A DNA stretch of 64,000 nucleotides from Kocuria palustris (GCF_016907795.1 NZ_JAFBCR010000001.1:1240001-1304000), one strand, 5' to 3'. Counted from the stretch's first letter, positions 52,406 through 61,947 are shown. The notes: generated by a model not told the origin, from the sequence alone. Made by a program: numbers and translations.

Positions 52406-52717
52406 TTGGCCATCTGGATCAGACGACGCAGCCGATCGGCATCCCAGCAGCCCCTCCCCCAGGACTCCGCGCAGCAGGCGGAGGACGCGCAGCCTCGCAC
52501 GACCCTGACTCATGCTGCGGAGGCCGAGCGCCCCGGACCCCGCGAGACCGCCGTGCTCGCACCGGCTCGAGCCCCCGAGGCGCCTGTCCCCGAGTCCGCG
52601 GCACCATCACAACGTCCTTCGGCGCACCAGCCGATCGAGATCCCGTCCTCGGCGACAGCAACCACACAGGAGAGCACTGACGTGTCCCACTGGATGATTC
52701 CATCAAGGAGCTGCTGA
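52406..52717 (+). CDS. Low-complexity ORF before the roadblock-like gene
   Basis: 103 codons from a TTG with AGGAGAGGTGAAGGG upstream. The peptide begins MAIWIRRRSRSASQ, then is Pro/Ala/Glu-rich. It runs in the frame that the roadblock-like gene's GTG start uses, and ends by reading out of frame after the point where that gene shifts. It may be the N-terminal part of one longer protein broken by the shift, or no gene at all. Confidence 0.35.
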   Translation: MAIWIRRRSRSASQQPLPQDSAQQAEDAQPRTTLTHAAEAERPGPRETAVLAPARAPEAPVPESAAPSQRPSAHQPIEIPSSATATTQESTDVSHWMIPSRSC

Positions 52718-53043
52718 GCATCGAGGGCGCCAACGGCGCCGCCATCGTCGATGTCTCCAGCGGCATGGCCCTCGCCTCCGGCGGCAACCCGGGCTTCGAC
52801 CTCAATGTCGCCGCGGCCGGCAACTCCAACGTGGTCCGCGCCAAGCTGCGCACCATGCAGGAGATCGACGCCGAGATCGAGGACATCATGATCACGCTGT
52901 CGAACCAGTACCACCTGATCCGGGCCCTGAACTCCCGGGACACCTCCGGCCTGTTCGTCTACCTGGTGCTCGATCGCACCAGCGCGAACCTGGCCCTGGC
53001 CCGCCACAAGCTCAACGCCGTCTCCGGCCGCATCGCGATCTGA
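52682..53043 (+). pseudogene. Roadblock/LC7-like protein with apparent frameshift at its start
   Basis: From about 52690 the frame reads LDDSIKELLSIEGANGAAI, then VDVSSGMALASGG..., about 118 residues to VSGRIAI. The pattern of an N-terminal helix, GA-AIVD strand and long central helix suggests a roadblock/LC7-type regulator of small GTPases. The only start with a proper AGGAGAG site is GTG at 52682, but it is one base out of frame; one extra C near 52691 would give V-S-H-L-D-D and restore it. Without a shift the first ATG in frame is 52765, which cuts into the conserved region. Either a real mutation or a sequencing error. Family call is tentative. Confidence 0.5.
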
Positions 53044-53063
53044 GACCCCGGCTTCCGAGCACT

Positions 53064-53095
53064 GAGAGCCCCCTCCCGCTCGGGAGGGGGCTCTC
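53064..53095 (+). terminator. Terminator after the roadblock-like gene
   Basis: Perfect 14-bp stem GAGAGCCCCCTCCC and complement with a GCTC loop, 20 bases past the stop; faces the convergent ABC remnant. Confidence 0.7.
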
Positions 53096-53138
53096 GTCAT
53101 CCCCGGGACGCCGCTGGCGGGCGGCTGACCGGTCGGAC

Positions 53139-54199
53139 TCAGGCCGAGGTGGCGGCGCGGCGGCCCGAGCCGGAGGGCTCCGATTCGTCGATGGCGGCGG
53201 ACATGAGGGTGTCCTCGGTGGCCTCGGAGTTCTCCTGCTGGGAGACCAGGCGGCCGTCGCGCATCACGAGGATGCGGTGGCACCACTGGATGGGCTCCGA
53301 CATCTCGGAGGACACGAGCAGCACCGCGGTGCCGCGGCTGGTCAGCGCGGTGAGCATCTCGTAGATGTCGCCCGTGGAGCTGACGTCGATGCCGCGGGTG
53401 GGGTGGTTCAGGATGAGGATGTCGCATTCGGTGGACATCCACTTGGCCAGCGCGCCAGCGACTGCTCGATCACGGCGTCGAACTCGCTGTCCGAGTCCGA
53501 CAAGTAGCCGATGCCCAGCGACAGCGCCTTCTGAGCGGAATCGATCTGCACCTCCTGGCCGCCCACGCGCAGCGAGGACCAGGTCCCGGGGCCCACGCCC
53601 ACCAGCGCGGAGACCAGAACGGCGATGCCCGCCCTGCGCAGGCCGGTCAGCCCCAGCACCTCGCCGCGGCGCAGCGAGAAGCTCACGTCCGCCACACCCG
53701 ATTCGGTGGACAGTCCCTCCACGCCCAGGGCCTCCTCGGCCTCGACGGCCTCGCCGGGACGCTGCGGCTCGGAGAGGCGGCGCTCGAACATCGAGTAGAC
53801 GACGTCGCCGGTGCTGGCTTCGCGCGGCGAGTGCTCGCGCACGATCCGGCCGTCGCGCATCACCAGGATCCGGTCCACGAGAGAGCGGACCTCGTCCACC
53901 CGGTGGGACACGTCGAGGATGCCGCAGCCGCGTTGGGCCATCTCGCGCAGGATCGCGTGGACCGCGACGATCTCCTGGTCGTTGAACGTGGCCACGACCT
54001 CGTCGAAGAGCACGAGCTCGGGATCCTCCGACAGCACGCGCAGGACGTCGGCCAGGGCCTGTTCCGCGCGCAGGAGGCCGCTCACCGGCACATCCAGGTC
54101 GAGGCGGATGCCTGTCTGCTCGAGCACAGCCAGCCCATGCACCAGCAGGCCGCCTTCGGCGATGCCCTCACCGGCACCGATGAACTCGCGGACGCTCAT
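53139..54199 (-). pseudogene. Truncated, frameshifted RbsA-type sugar ABC ATPase
   Basis: Two frames together resemble a double-module sugar-import ATPase. The upstream frame (54199 to about 53440) begins at MSVREFIGAG, equivalent to MSVAENIFLG in intact proteins, so the first Walker A (about 90 residues) is gone. Its Walker B reads LVLFDEVVATF, not LDEPTAAL. The second module lacks the LSGGNQQK signature: GIGYLSDSD is followed soon by a shift near 53440 into MSTECDILILNHPTRGID, where DEP has become NHP. No permease or binding protein is adjacent. A clear remnant; expression would not give a working ATPase. Confidence 0.8.
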
Positions 54200-54247
54200 G
54201 CCCGCAGGCGCCTGGATCACGGGCGACGGTCGACTCCCGACAGGCGC

Positions 54248-54293
54248 ATGGCGCCGCGACGAGTCGACTCTGCGAGGCTCGTCGCGGCGCCAT
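54248..54293 (-). terminator. Terminator of pckG
   Basis: Perfect 16-bp stem with a 14-base loop, 98 bases past the pckG stop and directly upstream of the ABC remnant. The 190 bases between pckG and the remnant hold nothing else I can identify. Confidence 0.6.
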
Positions 54294-54390
54294 ATCTCAC
54301 CTGAGCGGCGTCGCTTCCAAAGATTCGGCCACCGATGCCCCCACGAGCACTGTCCCCCGGACGGGTGGCATCTCGATGAGGGTGGGCCGA

Positions 54391-56250
54391 TCAGCGGGCG
54401 TCCGAGAGCCGGGCGCGCAGCCCCTCCGACTGCTCGATCAGCACCTCGGGCACACGGCCCAGGCGCTCGAACCATGCGTCGATGCTGGGCAGCTCGGCCT
54501 CCCACTCGTGGACGTCGACCTCCAGAGCGCGGTCGATCGCGGCCGGATCGCAGTCGAGGCCCTCGAGATCCAGGTCATCACGAGTGGGGACGATTCCCAC
54601 CGGGGTCTCCTGGCCCTCGGCGCGTCCGTCGATGCGCTCGGCGATCCACTTGACCACGCGCGAGTTCTCGCCGAAGCCCGGCCACGCGAAGCCGCCGTCG
54701 GGCGTGCGGCGGAACCAGTTCACGTAGAACACCTTGGGCATGTTCTCCTCGCCGTGGCGCTCGCCCACGTTGAGCCAGTGCTGCAGGTACTCGTTCGCGT
54801 TGTAGCCGATGAACGGGAGCATGGCCATGGGGTCGCGGCGCACCACGCCCACCGCGCCCTTGGCGGCGGCGGTGGTCTCGGAGGACAGCGTGGCGCCCTG
54901 GAAGACGGCGTGCTCCCAGCCGAAGGACTCGGAGACCAGCGGCACGGTGGTCTTGCGGCGCCCGCCGAAGACGATCGCGTCCAGCGGCACGCCCTCGGGA
55001 TCGTCGTACTCGGGGGCCAGCATGTCGACCTGCTTGATCGGCGTGCAGAACCGCGAGTTCGGGTGCGCTGCGGGGCGGCCGGACTCCGGGGTCCAGTCGA
55101 GGCCCTTCCAGTCGGTCAGGTGCTCGGGGACCTCGTCGGTCATGCCCTCCCACCAGACGCCGCCGTCGTCGGTCAGGGCCACGTTCGTGAAGATCGTGTT
55201 GCCCTTGGCGACCGCTCGCATGGCGTTCGGGTTGGTGGACCAGCCGGTGCCGGGAGCCACGCCGAAGAGGCCTGCCTCGGGGTTGATCACGCGCGCCTGG
55301 TCGTCCTTGAAGCTGATCCAGGCGATGTCGTCGCCGACCATCTCCGCCTTCCAGCCCGGGATCGTGGGCTCGAGCATGGCGAAGTTCGTCTTGCCGCAGG
55401 CCGACGGGAACGCGGCCGAGATGAACTTGGTGTTCTGCTGCGGGTCGGTGATCTTGAGGATCAGCATGTGCTCGGCGAGCCAGCCGTGGTCGTGGGCAAT
55501 GGCCGAGGCGATGCGCAGGGCGTAGCACTTCTTGCCCAGCAGAGCGTTGCCGCCGTAGCCGGAGCCGAAGGACCAGATGGCGCGGTCCTCGGGGAAGTGG
55601 ACGATGTACTTGTCCGGATTGCAGGGCCAGGCCACATCCTCCTGGCCCTCGGCCAGCGGCGCACCCAGCGAGTGCAGGCACTCGACGAACCCGGAGCCCG
55701 TCTCCTCCATGCGGCGCAGGACGTCGTCGCCGATGGTCGCCATGATGCGCATGGAGCACACCACGTAGGAGGAGTCGGTGATCTCGACGCCGAACATGGG
55801 CTGCTTCGCATCGAGGTGGCCCATGACGAACGGGATGACGTAGAGGGTGCGGCCCTTCATGGAGCCGGCGAAGCGACCGCGCAGGGTCTCCTTCATCTCC
55901 ACGGGGTCGCGCCAGTTGTTCGTGGGTCCGGCCCCGGACTCGGACTTGGTGCAGATGAAGGTCCGCTCCTCCACGCGGGCGACGTCGTCCGGGTCGGAGA
56001 AGGCGGCGAAGGAGTTGGGGAACTGGGACTCGTCCAGGCGCACGAGAGTGCCGTGATCGACCATCTCGTCCGTGAGCTGCTTCCACTCCTGCTCCGAGCC
56101 GTCGGCCCAGTGGATGCGATCAGGGGTGGTGAGCTCGGCGATCTCGCGGACCCACGAGATCAGGCCCTCGTGGGTGGTGGGCGGCGAGTCCAGGGCGGCC
56201 CGGGTCTCGGCCATCAGTCCGGCGGTGTTGTCGGTGGGCTGCTGAGCCAT
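54391..56250 (-). CDS. pckG: Phosphoenolpyruvate carboxykinase (GTP)
   Basis: 619 residues, the GTP-dependent class. The kinase P-loop FPSACGKTN, the PEPCK signature [16 protein letters not shown] with R-x-Y/NW elements, GDDIAWI and [12 protein letters not shown] are present. It converts oxaloacetate to PEP in gluconeogenesis, fitting growth on benzoate-derived acetyl-CoA and succinate. GAGGAGACACGTCC precedes the ATG. Divergent from the siderophore operon across 320 bases. Confidence 0.96.
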   Translation of the reverse strand: MAQQPTDNTAGLMAETRAALDSPPTTHEGLISWVREIAELTTPDRIHWADGSEQEWKQLTDEMVDHGTLVRLDESQFPNSFAAFSDPDDVARVEERTFICTKSESGAGPTNNWRDPVEMKETLRGRFAGSMKGRTLYVIPFVMGHLDAKQPMFGVEITDSSYVVCSMRIMATIGDDVLRRMEETGSGFVECLHSLGAPLAEGQEDVAWPCNPDKYIVHFPEDRAIWSFGSGYGGNALLGKKCYALRIASAIAHDHGWLAEHMLILKITDPQQNTKFISAAFPSACGKTNFAMLEPTIPGWKAEMVGDDIAWISFKDDQARVINPEAGLFGVAPGTGWSTNPNAMRAVAKGNTIFTNVALTDDGGVWWEGMTDEVPEHLTDWKGLDWTPESGRPAAHPNSRFCTPIKQVDMLAPEYDDPEGVPLDAIVFGGRRKTTVPLVSESFGWEHAVFQGATLSSETTAAAKGAVGVVRRDPMAMLPFIGYNANEYLQHWLNVGERHGEENMPKVFYVNWFRRTPDGGFAWPGFGENSRVVKWIAERIDGRAEGQETPVGIVPTRDDLDLEGLDCDPAAIDRALEVDVHEWEAELPSIDAWFERLGRVPEVLIEQSEGLRARLSDAR

Positions 56251-56420
56251 GGACGTGTCTCCTCGTTGAGGCCGGTGCTGCGCGCACTGCCCCCGGGGAT
56301 CTCATCGTCGAGATGCGCGAGCGCCGTCATTGGCGTCCGCGCGGAAGCAGCCGCTTGCGGGTGTGATCCCAGTCTACGCAACGCACTGCACGACGCGCCG
56401 TGTGACAGATCACCGCCGCC

Positions 56421-56449
56421 TTGCCGCCTCGACCGGCGCGGCATATGCT
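56421..56449 (+). promoter_or_regulatory. Promoter of the siderophore operon
   Basis: TTGCCG (56421-56426) and TATGCT (56444-56449) exactly 17 bases apart; start expected near 56456. The 320-base gap 56251-56570 holds this promoter, the iron box and the pckG upstream region. Confidence 0.6.
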
Positions 56450-56458
56450 CGAGCGCTG

Positions 56459-56477
56459 GTAGCTGAGCCTTACCTTA
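56459..56477 (+). promoter_or_regulatory. DtxR/IdeR-type iron box
   Basis: GTAGCTGAGCCTTACCTTA matches 16 of 19 positions of the degenerate consensus TWAGGTWAGSCTWACCTWA. It begins at the predicted transcription start, a position where bound repressor would block transcription when iron is plentiful. Confidence 0.65.
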
Positions 56478-56570
56478 GCTGGACGAGATCGGCGCCCTGC
56501 CGCCGTCGATGCGGCGCTGAACGGGCGGTCGGATTCGCCCTTTCCGCCTTCCACACCACAGGAGCTCCAC

Positions 56571-57677
56571 GTGTCCGATTCGAATCTCTCCGCGCTCTCC
56601 CGCCTCAGCTTCAGCCGGCGCTCGGCACTCGCCGGCCTGACCGGCCTCGGCGCCGTCGCCCTCGCCGGCTGCCAGACCGGCGACGGCGGCTCCTCGGACG
56701 ACTCCTCGTCCGGCGGCTCCGACGAGCGCGGCGGGTTCCCCCGCACCATCAAGCACGCCTTCGGCGAGACCGAGATCGAGTCGGCCCCCGAGCGCGTGGC
56801 CACCGTGTCCTGGGCCAACCAGGATGCCGCGCTGGCGCTGGGCGTGGTCCCGGTCGGCATGCCGACCATCGACTTCGGCGGCAACGAGAACGGCTCGACC
56901 GACTGGTTCGACGACAAGCTCGAGGAGGTCGGCGGCGAGGCTCCCGAGCAGTACTCCGAGACCGACGGCATCGACTTCGAGGCCATCGCGGCGCTGAACC
57001 CGGATGTCATCCTCGGCGTCTACTCCGGGCTGACGCAGGAGGACTACGACAAGCTCTCCGAGATTGCCCCCACGGTGGCCTACCCGGAGGGCACCCAGCC
57101 CTTCGGCACCTCCTGGCAGGACACCACCCGCGGCGTGGGCGAGGCCCTGGGCCTGGACGATCAGGCCGACGACCTCGTCTCGGACCTCGAGGGGCAGCTG
57201 GCCGACGCCGTCGAGGCCAACTCGGTGCTCTCGGGCAGGACCTTCATCTACGGCACCGTCGATCCGGAGGCCGAGGACGAGATCTCGATCTACACCTCGA
57301 TCGACAACCGCCCCCGCTTCCTGTCCTCGCTCGAGATGGAGCAGGCCCCCGTCGTCGCCGAGGAGGAGGGCGAGGACCCGGAGTCGTTCTTCATCACCTG
57401 GTCGCCGGAGCGCGCCGATGAGCTGGACTCCGACATCCTGATCTCGTGGGCCATGTCCGAGGACGTGCGTCAGGCCATCGAGTCCGATGCCCTGCTCAAC
57501 AAGATCCCGGCCGTCGCCGACGGCAAGCTCATGCTGCAGGTCGACGCGCAGGAGACGCTGTCCGTCTCGGCGATCTCCCCGCTGAGCCTCCCCTGGGCCC
57601 TGGAGACCGTCCTGCCCCAGATCGTCGCCACCCTCGAGGGCGGCAGCGCGGACGCAGAGGCATCCCCGAGCGCATGA
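56571..57677 (+). CDS. Ferric-siderophore ABC transporter, substrate-binding lipoprotein
   Basis: 368 residues. GTG start with CAGGAG 7 bases upstream. The signal combines twin Arg (16-17, FSRRSALAG) with lipobox LAGC (Cys34), so it is probably a Tat-exported lipoprotein. The FepB/FecB-like PBP follows, with VATVSWANQDAALALGVVPVG and NPDVILGVYSGLTQEDYDKLSEIAPTVAYP. It captures a ferric siderophore outside the cell. Its stop overlaps the first permease (ATGA). Confidence 0.93.
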   Translation: MSDSNLSALSRLSFSRRSALAGLTGLGAVALAGCQTGDGGSSDDSSSGGSDERGGFPRTIKHAFGETEIESAPERVATVSWANQDAALALGVVPVGMPTIDFGGNENGSTDWFDDKLEEVGGEAPEQYSETDGIDFEAIAALNPDVILGVYSGLTQEDYDKLSEIAPTVAYPEGTQPFGTSWQDTTRGVGEALGLDDQADDLVSDLEGQLADAVEANSVLSGRTFIYGTVDPEAEDEISIYTSIDNRPRFLSSLEMEQAPVVAEEEGEDPESFFITWSPERADELDSDILISWAMSEDVRQAIESDALLNKIPAVADGKLMLQVDAQETLSVSAISPLSLPWALETVLPQIVATLEGGSADAEASPSA

Positions 57678-58729
57678 GCCATGCCGGCACGAGCCCCCGG
57701 GTCGCCGGGGCGGCTCCCTGGACCGCGCTGGTCGCGGCCCTCGTCCTCGTGGCGGGGGCCGGGCTGGCCTCCCTGTTCCTGGGCAGCCGCTCCGTCGACC
57801 CGGCGGTCGTGTCGGAGGTCCTCCTGCGCATTCCGGGAATGGTCATGGGCCAGGACTCCGGTGCGAGCACGGACATCGAGACCGCCGTCGTCCTGAGCCG
57901 GGTCCCGCGGACGCTGACCGCGATCCTCGTCGGAGCGGCGCTGGCCGTCGCCGGCGCCGGGCTGCAGGGCGTGAGCCGCAACCCGCTGGGCGACCCCGGC
58001 CTCCTGGGCCTGAACGCCGGCGCTTCGGCGGGCATCGTGATCGGCCTCGGCTGGTTCGGTGCCGCCACCAGCTGGGAGATGGGCACCGCCTCCCTGGCGG
58101 GCACCCTCGTCGCCGCCGCGCTCGTCTTCGGACTGAGCCAGATCGGCGGCACGACCCCCACCCCCGTGGGCCTGACCCTCTCCGGCGCTGCCGTGAACGC
58201 CGGATTCATCGCGCTGACCTCGGCGATCGTGCTGACGCACTCGGACATTCTCGACCGCTTCCGCTACTGGAACATCGGCTCCGTCTCGCGCGCCGATGCC
58301 GCCGACCTCTCCGCCGCCCTGCCGCTGATCGCGGTGGGGCTGGGGCTCGTGGTCTTCGGCTCCTCCGGGCTCAACGCCATGGCACTGGGCGACGACCTCG
58401 CCCACGGGCTCGGCGTGGACCTGCGCCTGCAGCGCCTGATCGTCTTCCTCGGCGTCGTCCTCCTGGCCGGATCCGCCACCGCAGCCGCCGGCCCCATCTC
58501 CTTCGTAGGCCTGCTGATCCCGCATGCGATCCGCCGTCTGGTGGGCGGGGACTACCGCTGGATCGTGGTCCTGTCCCTGCTGCTGGGCCCTGCGCTGCTG
58601 CTGCTGGCCGATGTCATCGGCCGCGTCATCGCACCGCCCCAGGAGGTCTACGTGGGCATCATGACCGTCGTCCTGGGCGTGCCCGTCCTGCTGGTGCTGC
58701 TGCGCCGCGGCAAGGGGGTGTCGCTGTGA
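57674..58729 (+). CDS. Ferric-siderophore ABC transporter permease 1
   Basis: 351 residues, FecCD family, about nine to ten helices. Typical blocks: SRVPRTLTAILVGAALAVAGAGLQGVSRNPLGDPGLLGLNAGAS and AGPISFVGLLIPHAIRRLVGGDYRW (coupling region). The ATG is the overlap with the binding-protein stop, and its own stop overlaps permease 2. Confidence 0.92.
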   Translation: MSHAGTSPRVAGAAPWTALVAALVLVAGAGLASLFLGSRSVDPAVVSEVLLRIPGMVMGQDSGASTDIETAVVLSRVPRTLTAILVGAALAVAGAGLQGVSRNPLGDPGLLGLNAGASAGIVIGLGWFGAATSWEMGTASLAGTLVAAALVFGLSQIGGTTPTPVGLTLSGAAVNAGFIALTSAIVLTHSDILDRFRYWNIGSVSRADAADLSAALPLIAVGLGLVVFGSSGLNAMALGDDLAHGLGVDLRLQRLIVFLGVVLLAGSATAAAGPISFVGLLIPHAIRRLVGGDYRWIVVLSLLLGPALLLLADVIGRVIAPPQEVYVGIMTVVLGVPVLLVLLRRGKGVSL

Positions 58730-59775
58730 ACGCCTCGGAGATCACCGCCATGCGCCGCCGCGAGTCCCGCCGCACGGGCCGCCTGATCGCGATCATGTAC
58801 CTCGCGGTGCTCATCATGCTGGCCGTGCGCGTGCTGCTCGGCGGCTACACCGTCACCATCCCGGACTTCTTCCGGATCCTGGGCGGTGAGCGCATCCCCG
58901 GCGCCACGTTCATCGTGATGCAGGACAAGCTGCCGCGGGCCCTGCTGGGCGTCGGCGTGGGCATCTGCTTCGGCTTCGCCGGAGCACTGTTCCGCCGCGT
59001 GCTGCGCAATCCCCTGGCCAGCCCGGACATCCTCGGCATCTCGCAGGGCGCTGCCGCCGGTGCCGTGATGGGCATGGCGTTCCTGGGCCTGCGCGGAGCC
59101 AGCATGATCGTGACCGCGCTGCTCGGCGCGTTCGCCGCCGCCGCGCTGATCGCCCTCGTGTCGACCTCTCTGGGCGGTCGCGGAGGCGGCGGGGCCGTGG
59201 GCATCGTGGGCGAGCGATTCCTGCTCGCGGGCATCGGCATCGCCGCTCTGGGCGGGGCGGTCGTCTCGTTCGTGATGGCGCGGCTGTCGCTGCAGAGCGC
59301 GCAGGACGCCGCCACCTGGACCACGGGCTCGCTGAACCTCGCGACCTGGGACCGCATCCTCGTCGTGGCCATCGTGCTCGCGGTCGGCATCCCGGCCGCG
59401 CTGGCCCTCCACCGCGCCATGGAGCCCGCGGAGCTGGGCAGCGAGCTGGCCTCGGCCCTCGGCGCCCGCCCGGCCCTCACGAGCGCCGCCGCACTCGGAC
59501 TGGGAGTCCTGCTCGCCGCCGTCGCCACCGCGACCAGCGGCCCGCTGGCCTTCGTGGCCCTGCTGTCCACCCCGATCGCCGCGGCCCTGCATCGCGGGCG
59601 GGTCTCGCTGCTCGTCAGCGGGGCCGTCGGCGCGCTGATCGTGGTCGCAGCGGACATGATCGGCGCCGAGGCCTTCGGCGACGCCCGGCTCCCCGCCGGT
59701 GTCATCACGGGCGCCGTGGGCGCCCCCGTCATGCTGTGGCTGCTGGTCCAGCAGAGGAGAGGAGCGCGCTCATGA
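58726..59775 (+). CDS. Ferric-siderophore ABC transporter permease 2
   Basis: 349 residues, FecCD family. GTG start overlapping the previous stop (GTGA). DKLPRALLGVGVGICFGFAGALFRRVLRNPLASPDILGISQGA is the conserved core; the C-terminal coupling region reads SGPLAFVALLSTPIAAALHRGR, with STPIA where LIPHI/A is usual. Forms the heterodimeric channel with permease 1. Confidence 0.92.
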   Translation: MNASEITAMRRRESRRTGRLIAIMYLAVLIMLAVRVLLGGYTVTIPDFFRILGGERIPGATFIVMQDKLPRALLGVGVGICFGFAGALFRRVLRNPLASPDILGISQGAAAGAVMGMAFLGLRGASMIVTALLGAFAAAALIALVSTSLGGRGGGGAVGIVGERFLLAGIGIAALGGAVVSFVMARLSLQSAQDAATWTTGSLNLATWDRILVVAIVLAVGIPAALALHRAMEPAELGSELASALGARPALTSAAALGLGVLLAAVATATSGPLAFVALLSTPIAAALHRGRVSLLVSGAVGALIVVAADMIGAEAFGDARLPAGVITGAVGAPVMLWLLVQQRRGARS

Positions 59776-60572
59776 GCGAACCGGTCTTCGACATCCGCGG
59801 GCTCAGCCTGGCCTACGGCCAGCGCGTGGCCGTGCAGGACGTGGATCTGCAGATCCGCCCGCACGAGACCACGGTGCTGATCGGCTCGAACGGCTGCGGC
59901 AAGTCCACCCTGCTCAAGGGGCTGTCCCGTCAGCTGGCCCCCAGCTCCGGGACGATCTCCTTCCAGGGCACCGAGCTCTCCCAGGTCCGCTCCAAGGGCT
60001 ACGCCCGCGATGTGGCACTGCTGCCGCAGACGCCCGTGGTGCCCGAGGGCCTGACCGTGGCCGAGCTGGTGGCCCGCGGCCGCCATCCCCACCGGCAGTG
60101 GTGGGGCTCCCCGGCAGCCGGCGACGACGAGGCCGTGGCCCGGGCCCTGTCCATGCTCAGCCTGCAGGACTTCGCCGACCGCCGGGTGGACGAGCTGTCG
60201 GGAGGTCAGCGCCAGCGCGCCTGGATCGCACTGGTGCTGGCGCAGGACACTCCCGTGGTGCTGCTCGATGAGCCGACCGCCGCCCTCGACCTGGCCCATC
60301 AGGTCGATCTGCTGGATCTGCTGCACGATCTGCGCCGCCCGGACGGCACCCGCACCACCGTGATCGCCGTGCTGCACGAGCTGAACCTGGCCGCGCGCGC
60401 GGCCGACCGCGTCATCGCCATGGCCGGCGGCCGGATCGTGGCCGCGGGAACGCCGCAGGAGGTCTTCACCCAGCAGCGGCTGCACGATGTCTTCGGCCTG
60501 CATGCCGATGTCATGCCCGATCCCATGGAGGGCCACCCCGTGATCCTGCCGCGCGCCCAGGCCGTCCTCTGA
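59772..60572 (+). CDS. Ferric-siderophore ABC transporter ATPase
   Basis: 266 residues, FepC type. Walker A GSNGCGKST, Q loop LLPQTPVVPEGLTV, signature ELSGGQRQRAWIA, Walker B VVLLDEPTAALDLAHQ, and the switch His in VLHELNLAARAADR. Start ATG overlaps the permease stop; an upstream in-frame codon lies inside the permease. Powers siderophore import. Confidence 0.95.
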   Translation: MSEPVFDIRGLSLAYGQRVAVQDVDLQIRPHETTVLIGSNGCGKSTLLKGLSRQLAPSSGTISFQGTELSQVRSKGYARDVALLPQTPVVPEGLTVAELVARGRHPHRQWWGSPAAGDDEAVARALSMLSLQDFADRRVDELSGGQRQRAWIALVLAQDTPVVLLDEPTAALDLAHQVDLLDLLHDLRRPDGTRTTVIAVLHELNLAARAADRVIAMAGGRIVAAGTPQEVFTQQRLHDVFGLHADVMPDPMEGHPVILPRAQAVL

Positions 60573-60621
60573 GTGGCCCGCCCGTCACCCGCTCGCACCG
60601 CACACCGCCCCAGGAGGCCCG

Positions 60622-61620
60622 ATGACCCGCACGTCCGCACGAGGCCCCCAGGCCATCTCCGCGCTGGTGTCCGTCACCTCGGTGGAGGACCTCTCCCCGA
60701 CCTTCCGCCGCGTCCGGATGGCCGGAGCGGACCTGCTCGGCGCCTCGCCTGCGCTGATCGGCGAGGGTCCCGAGATCACCTGCGCCGATGCCTACCTCAA
60801 GCTGCTGATCCCGCCGCCCGGGCGCGAGGCCGAGCACCCCGACCTGAGCCAGGGCCTCCCCGAGTGGTTCGCCCTTCCCGCCGAGCAGCGCGGCTGGCTG
60901 CGCACGTACACCGCGCGCAGCTGCCGCTGGATCGACCTGGACGGACAGCGGGTGCCCGAGATCGCGATCGACGTGGCCCTCCATGATCACGACGCCGGCC
61001 CCGGTGGCCTGTGGTTCTCGCGCGCCTCGATCGGCTCCACGGCGTGCCTGCTGGTCCCCGGTCCCGAGGAGCCGCTGTGGAGCTCCTGGGCCCCGGGGCA
61101 GGCCGAGCGGGTCATCGCGGTCGGTGACGAGACCGCCGCGCCGGCGCTGCTGTCGATCGCCGAGCAGCTCCACCGCGACCGTCCCGACCTGCGCGCCGAC
61201 GTGATCATCGAGGTCCCGGACGACCACGACGCTTCCTCCTACCCCGACAGCTCCCTCCCCCGCACCCCGCCCGATGGACAGCACGGACTGAGCCTGCACA
61301 TGCTGACGCGCGATCCCGAGACACGGCTCAGGGAGCCCGGCGCCCGCGCCCTGGGCGAGCTGCTGGGGCTCGAGACGAGCATCGTCGACGAGGCCCTGGC
61401 CGGGCAGCGCCCGAGCCGGTCGCAGCACGCCGAGACGCCCGAGCCGGCCGAGCGCGAGTGGTCCCTGGCCGAGGCCTCCTCCGAGGGCACCTATGTGTTC
61501 CTGGCGGGGGAGGCTGCCAGCATCAAGGCCTGGCGCCGCATGTGCGTGGACGGCGCCGGGATCGACCGCTCCGCCCTGTCCTTCATGGGCTACTGGCGGC
61601 AGGGCCGCGCCGAGTCCTGA
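60622..61620 (+). CDS. Siderophore-interacting ferric reductase (SIP family)
   Basis: 332 residues. FAD-binding domain with RTYTARSCRW (typical RTYTxR), then an SIP NAD-binding-like domain with VGDETAAPALLSIAEQL and GEAASIKAWRRM. It releases iron by reducing imported ferric siderophores in the cytoplasm. CCAGGAGG precedes the ATG; 49 bases after the ATPase, completing the iron operon. Confidence 0.92.
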   Translation: MTRTSARGPQAISALVSVTSVEDLSPTFRRVRMAGADLLGASPALIGEGPEITCADAYLKLLIPPPGREAEHPDLSQGLPEWFALPAEQRGWLRTYTARSCRWIDLDGQRVPEIAIDVALHDHDAGPGGLWFSRASIGSTACLLVPGPEEPLWSSWAPGQAERVIAVGDETAAPALLSIAEQLHRDRPDLRADVIIEVPDDHDASSYPDSSLPRTPPDGQHGLSLHMLTRDPETRLREPGARALGELLGLETSIVDEALAGQRPSRSQHAETPEPAEREWSLAEASSEGTYVFLAGEAASIKAWRRMCVDGAGIDRSALSFMGYWRQGRAES

Positions 61621-61634
61621 GAGCCGCTGCCGAT

Positions 61635-61664
61635 TTGCGCGCGAGCGCAGCGGGCGAGTATAGT
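61635..61664 (+). promoter_or_regulatory. Promoter of tRNA-Arg
   Basis: TTGCGC (61635-61640) and TATAGT (61659-61664), 18 bases apart, about 57 bases before the mature tRNA. Confidence 0.5.
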
Positions 61665-61721
61665 CTTACTTCGTTCGCAGGACGGGAGACCGTCCAGCAG
61701 GACACGGCTCGCAAGGGCCGG

Positions 61722-61794
61722 GCGCCACTAGCTCAACGGATAGAGCATCTGACTACGGATCAGAAGGTTGGGGGTTCGAATCCCTCGTGGCGCA
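61722..61794 (+). tRNA. tRNA-Arg (anticodon ACG)
   Basis: Complete cloverleaf: acceptor GCGCCAC/GTGGCGC, anticodon stem TCTGA/TCAGA with loop CTACGGA (ACG, read as inosine at position 34), and T-arm with GGTTCGAATCC. CCA is not encoded. It reads CGU/CGC/CGA codons. Confidence 0.97.
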
Positions 61795-61807
61795 CTTCAC
61801 GAGACAG

Positions 61808-61843
61808 AGGCCCCGCCGGGCAGCACGCCCGGCGGGGCCTTTT
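61808..61843 (+). terminator. Terminator of tRNA-Arg
   Basis: 14-bp perfect stem AGGCCCCGCCGGGC and complement, loop AGCAC, then TTTT. Classic intrinsic terminator. Confidence 0.92.
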
Positions 61844-61878
61844 CGCATCCCGACCCGCCCGTCGCTGCGCCCTCCCCG

Positions 61879-61937
61879 CCGAGGGGACGCGTCCGACGGC
61901 TTCTAGGCCTCGAAACGCGTCGGATGCGTCCCCTCGG
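61879..61937 (-). terminator. Terminator of the aldo/keto reductase gene
   Basis: 20-bp stem with one G-U pair and a 19-base loop, 10 bases past the stop. No T-run on the minus strand. Confidence 0.55.
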
Positions 61938-61947
61938 TGCGCGACGC

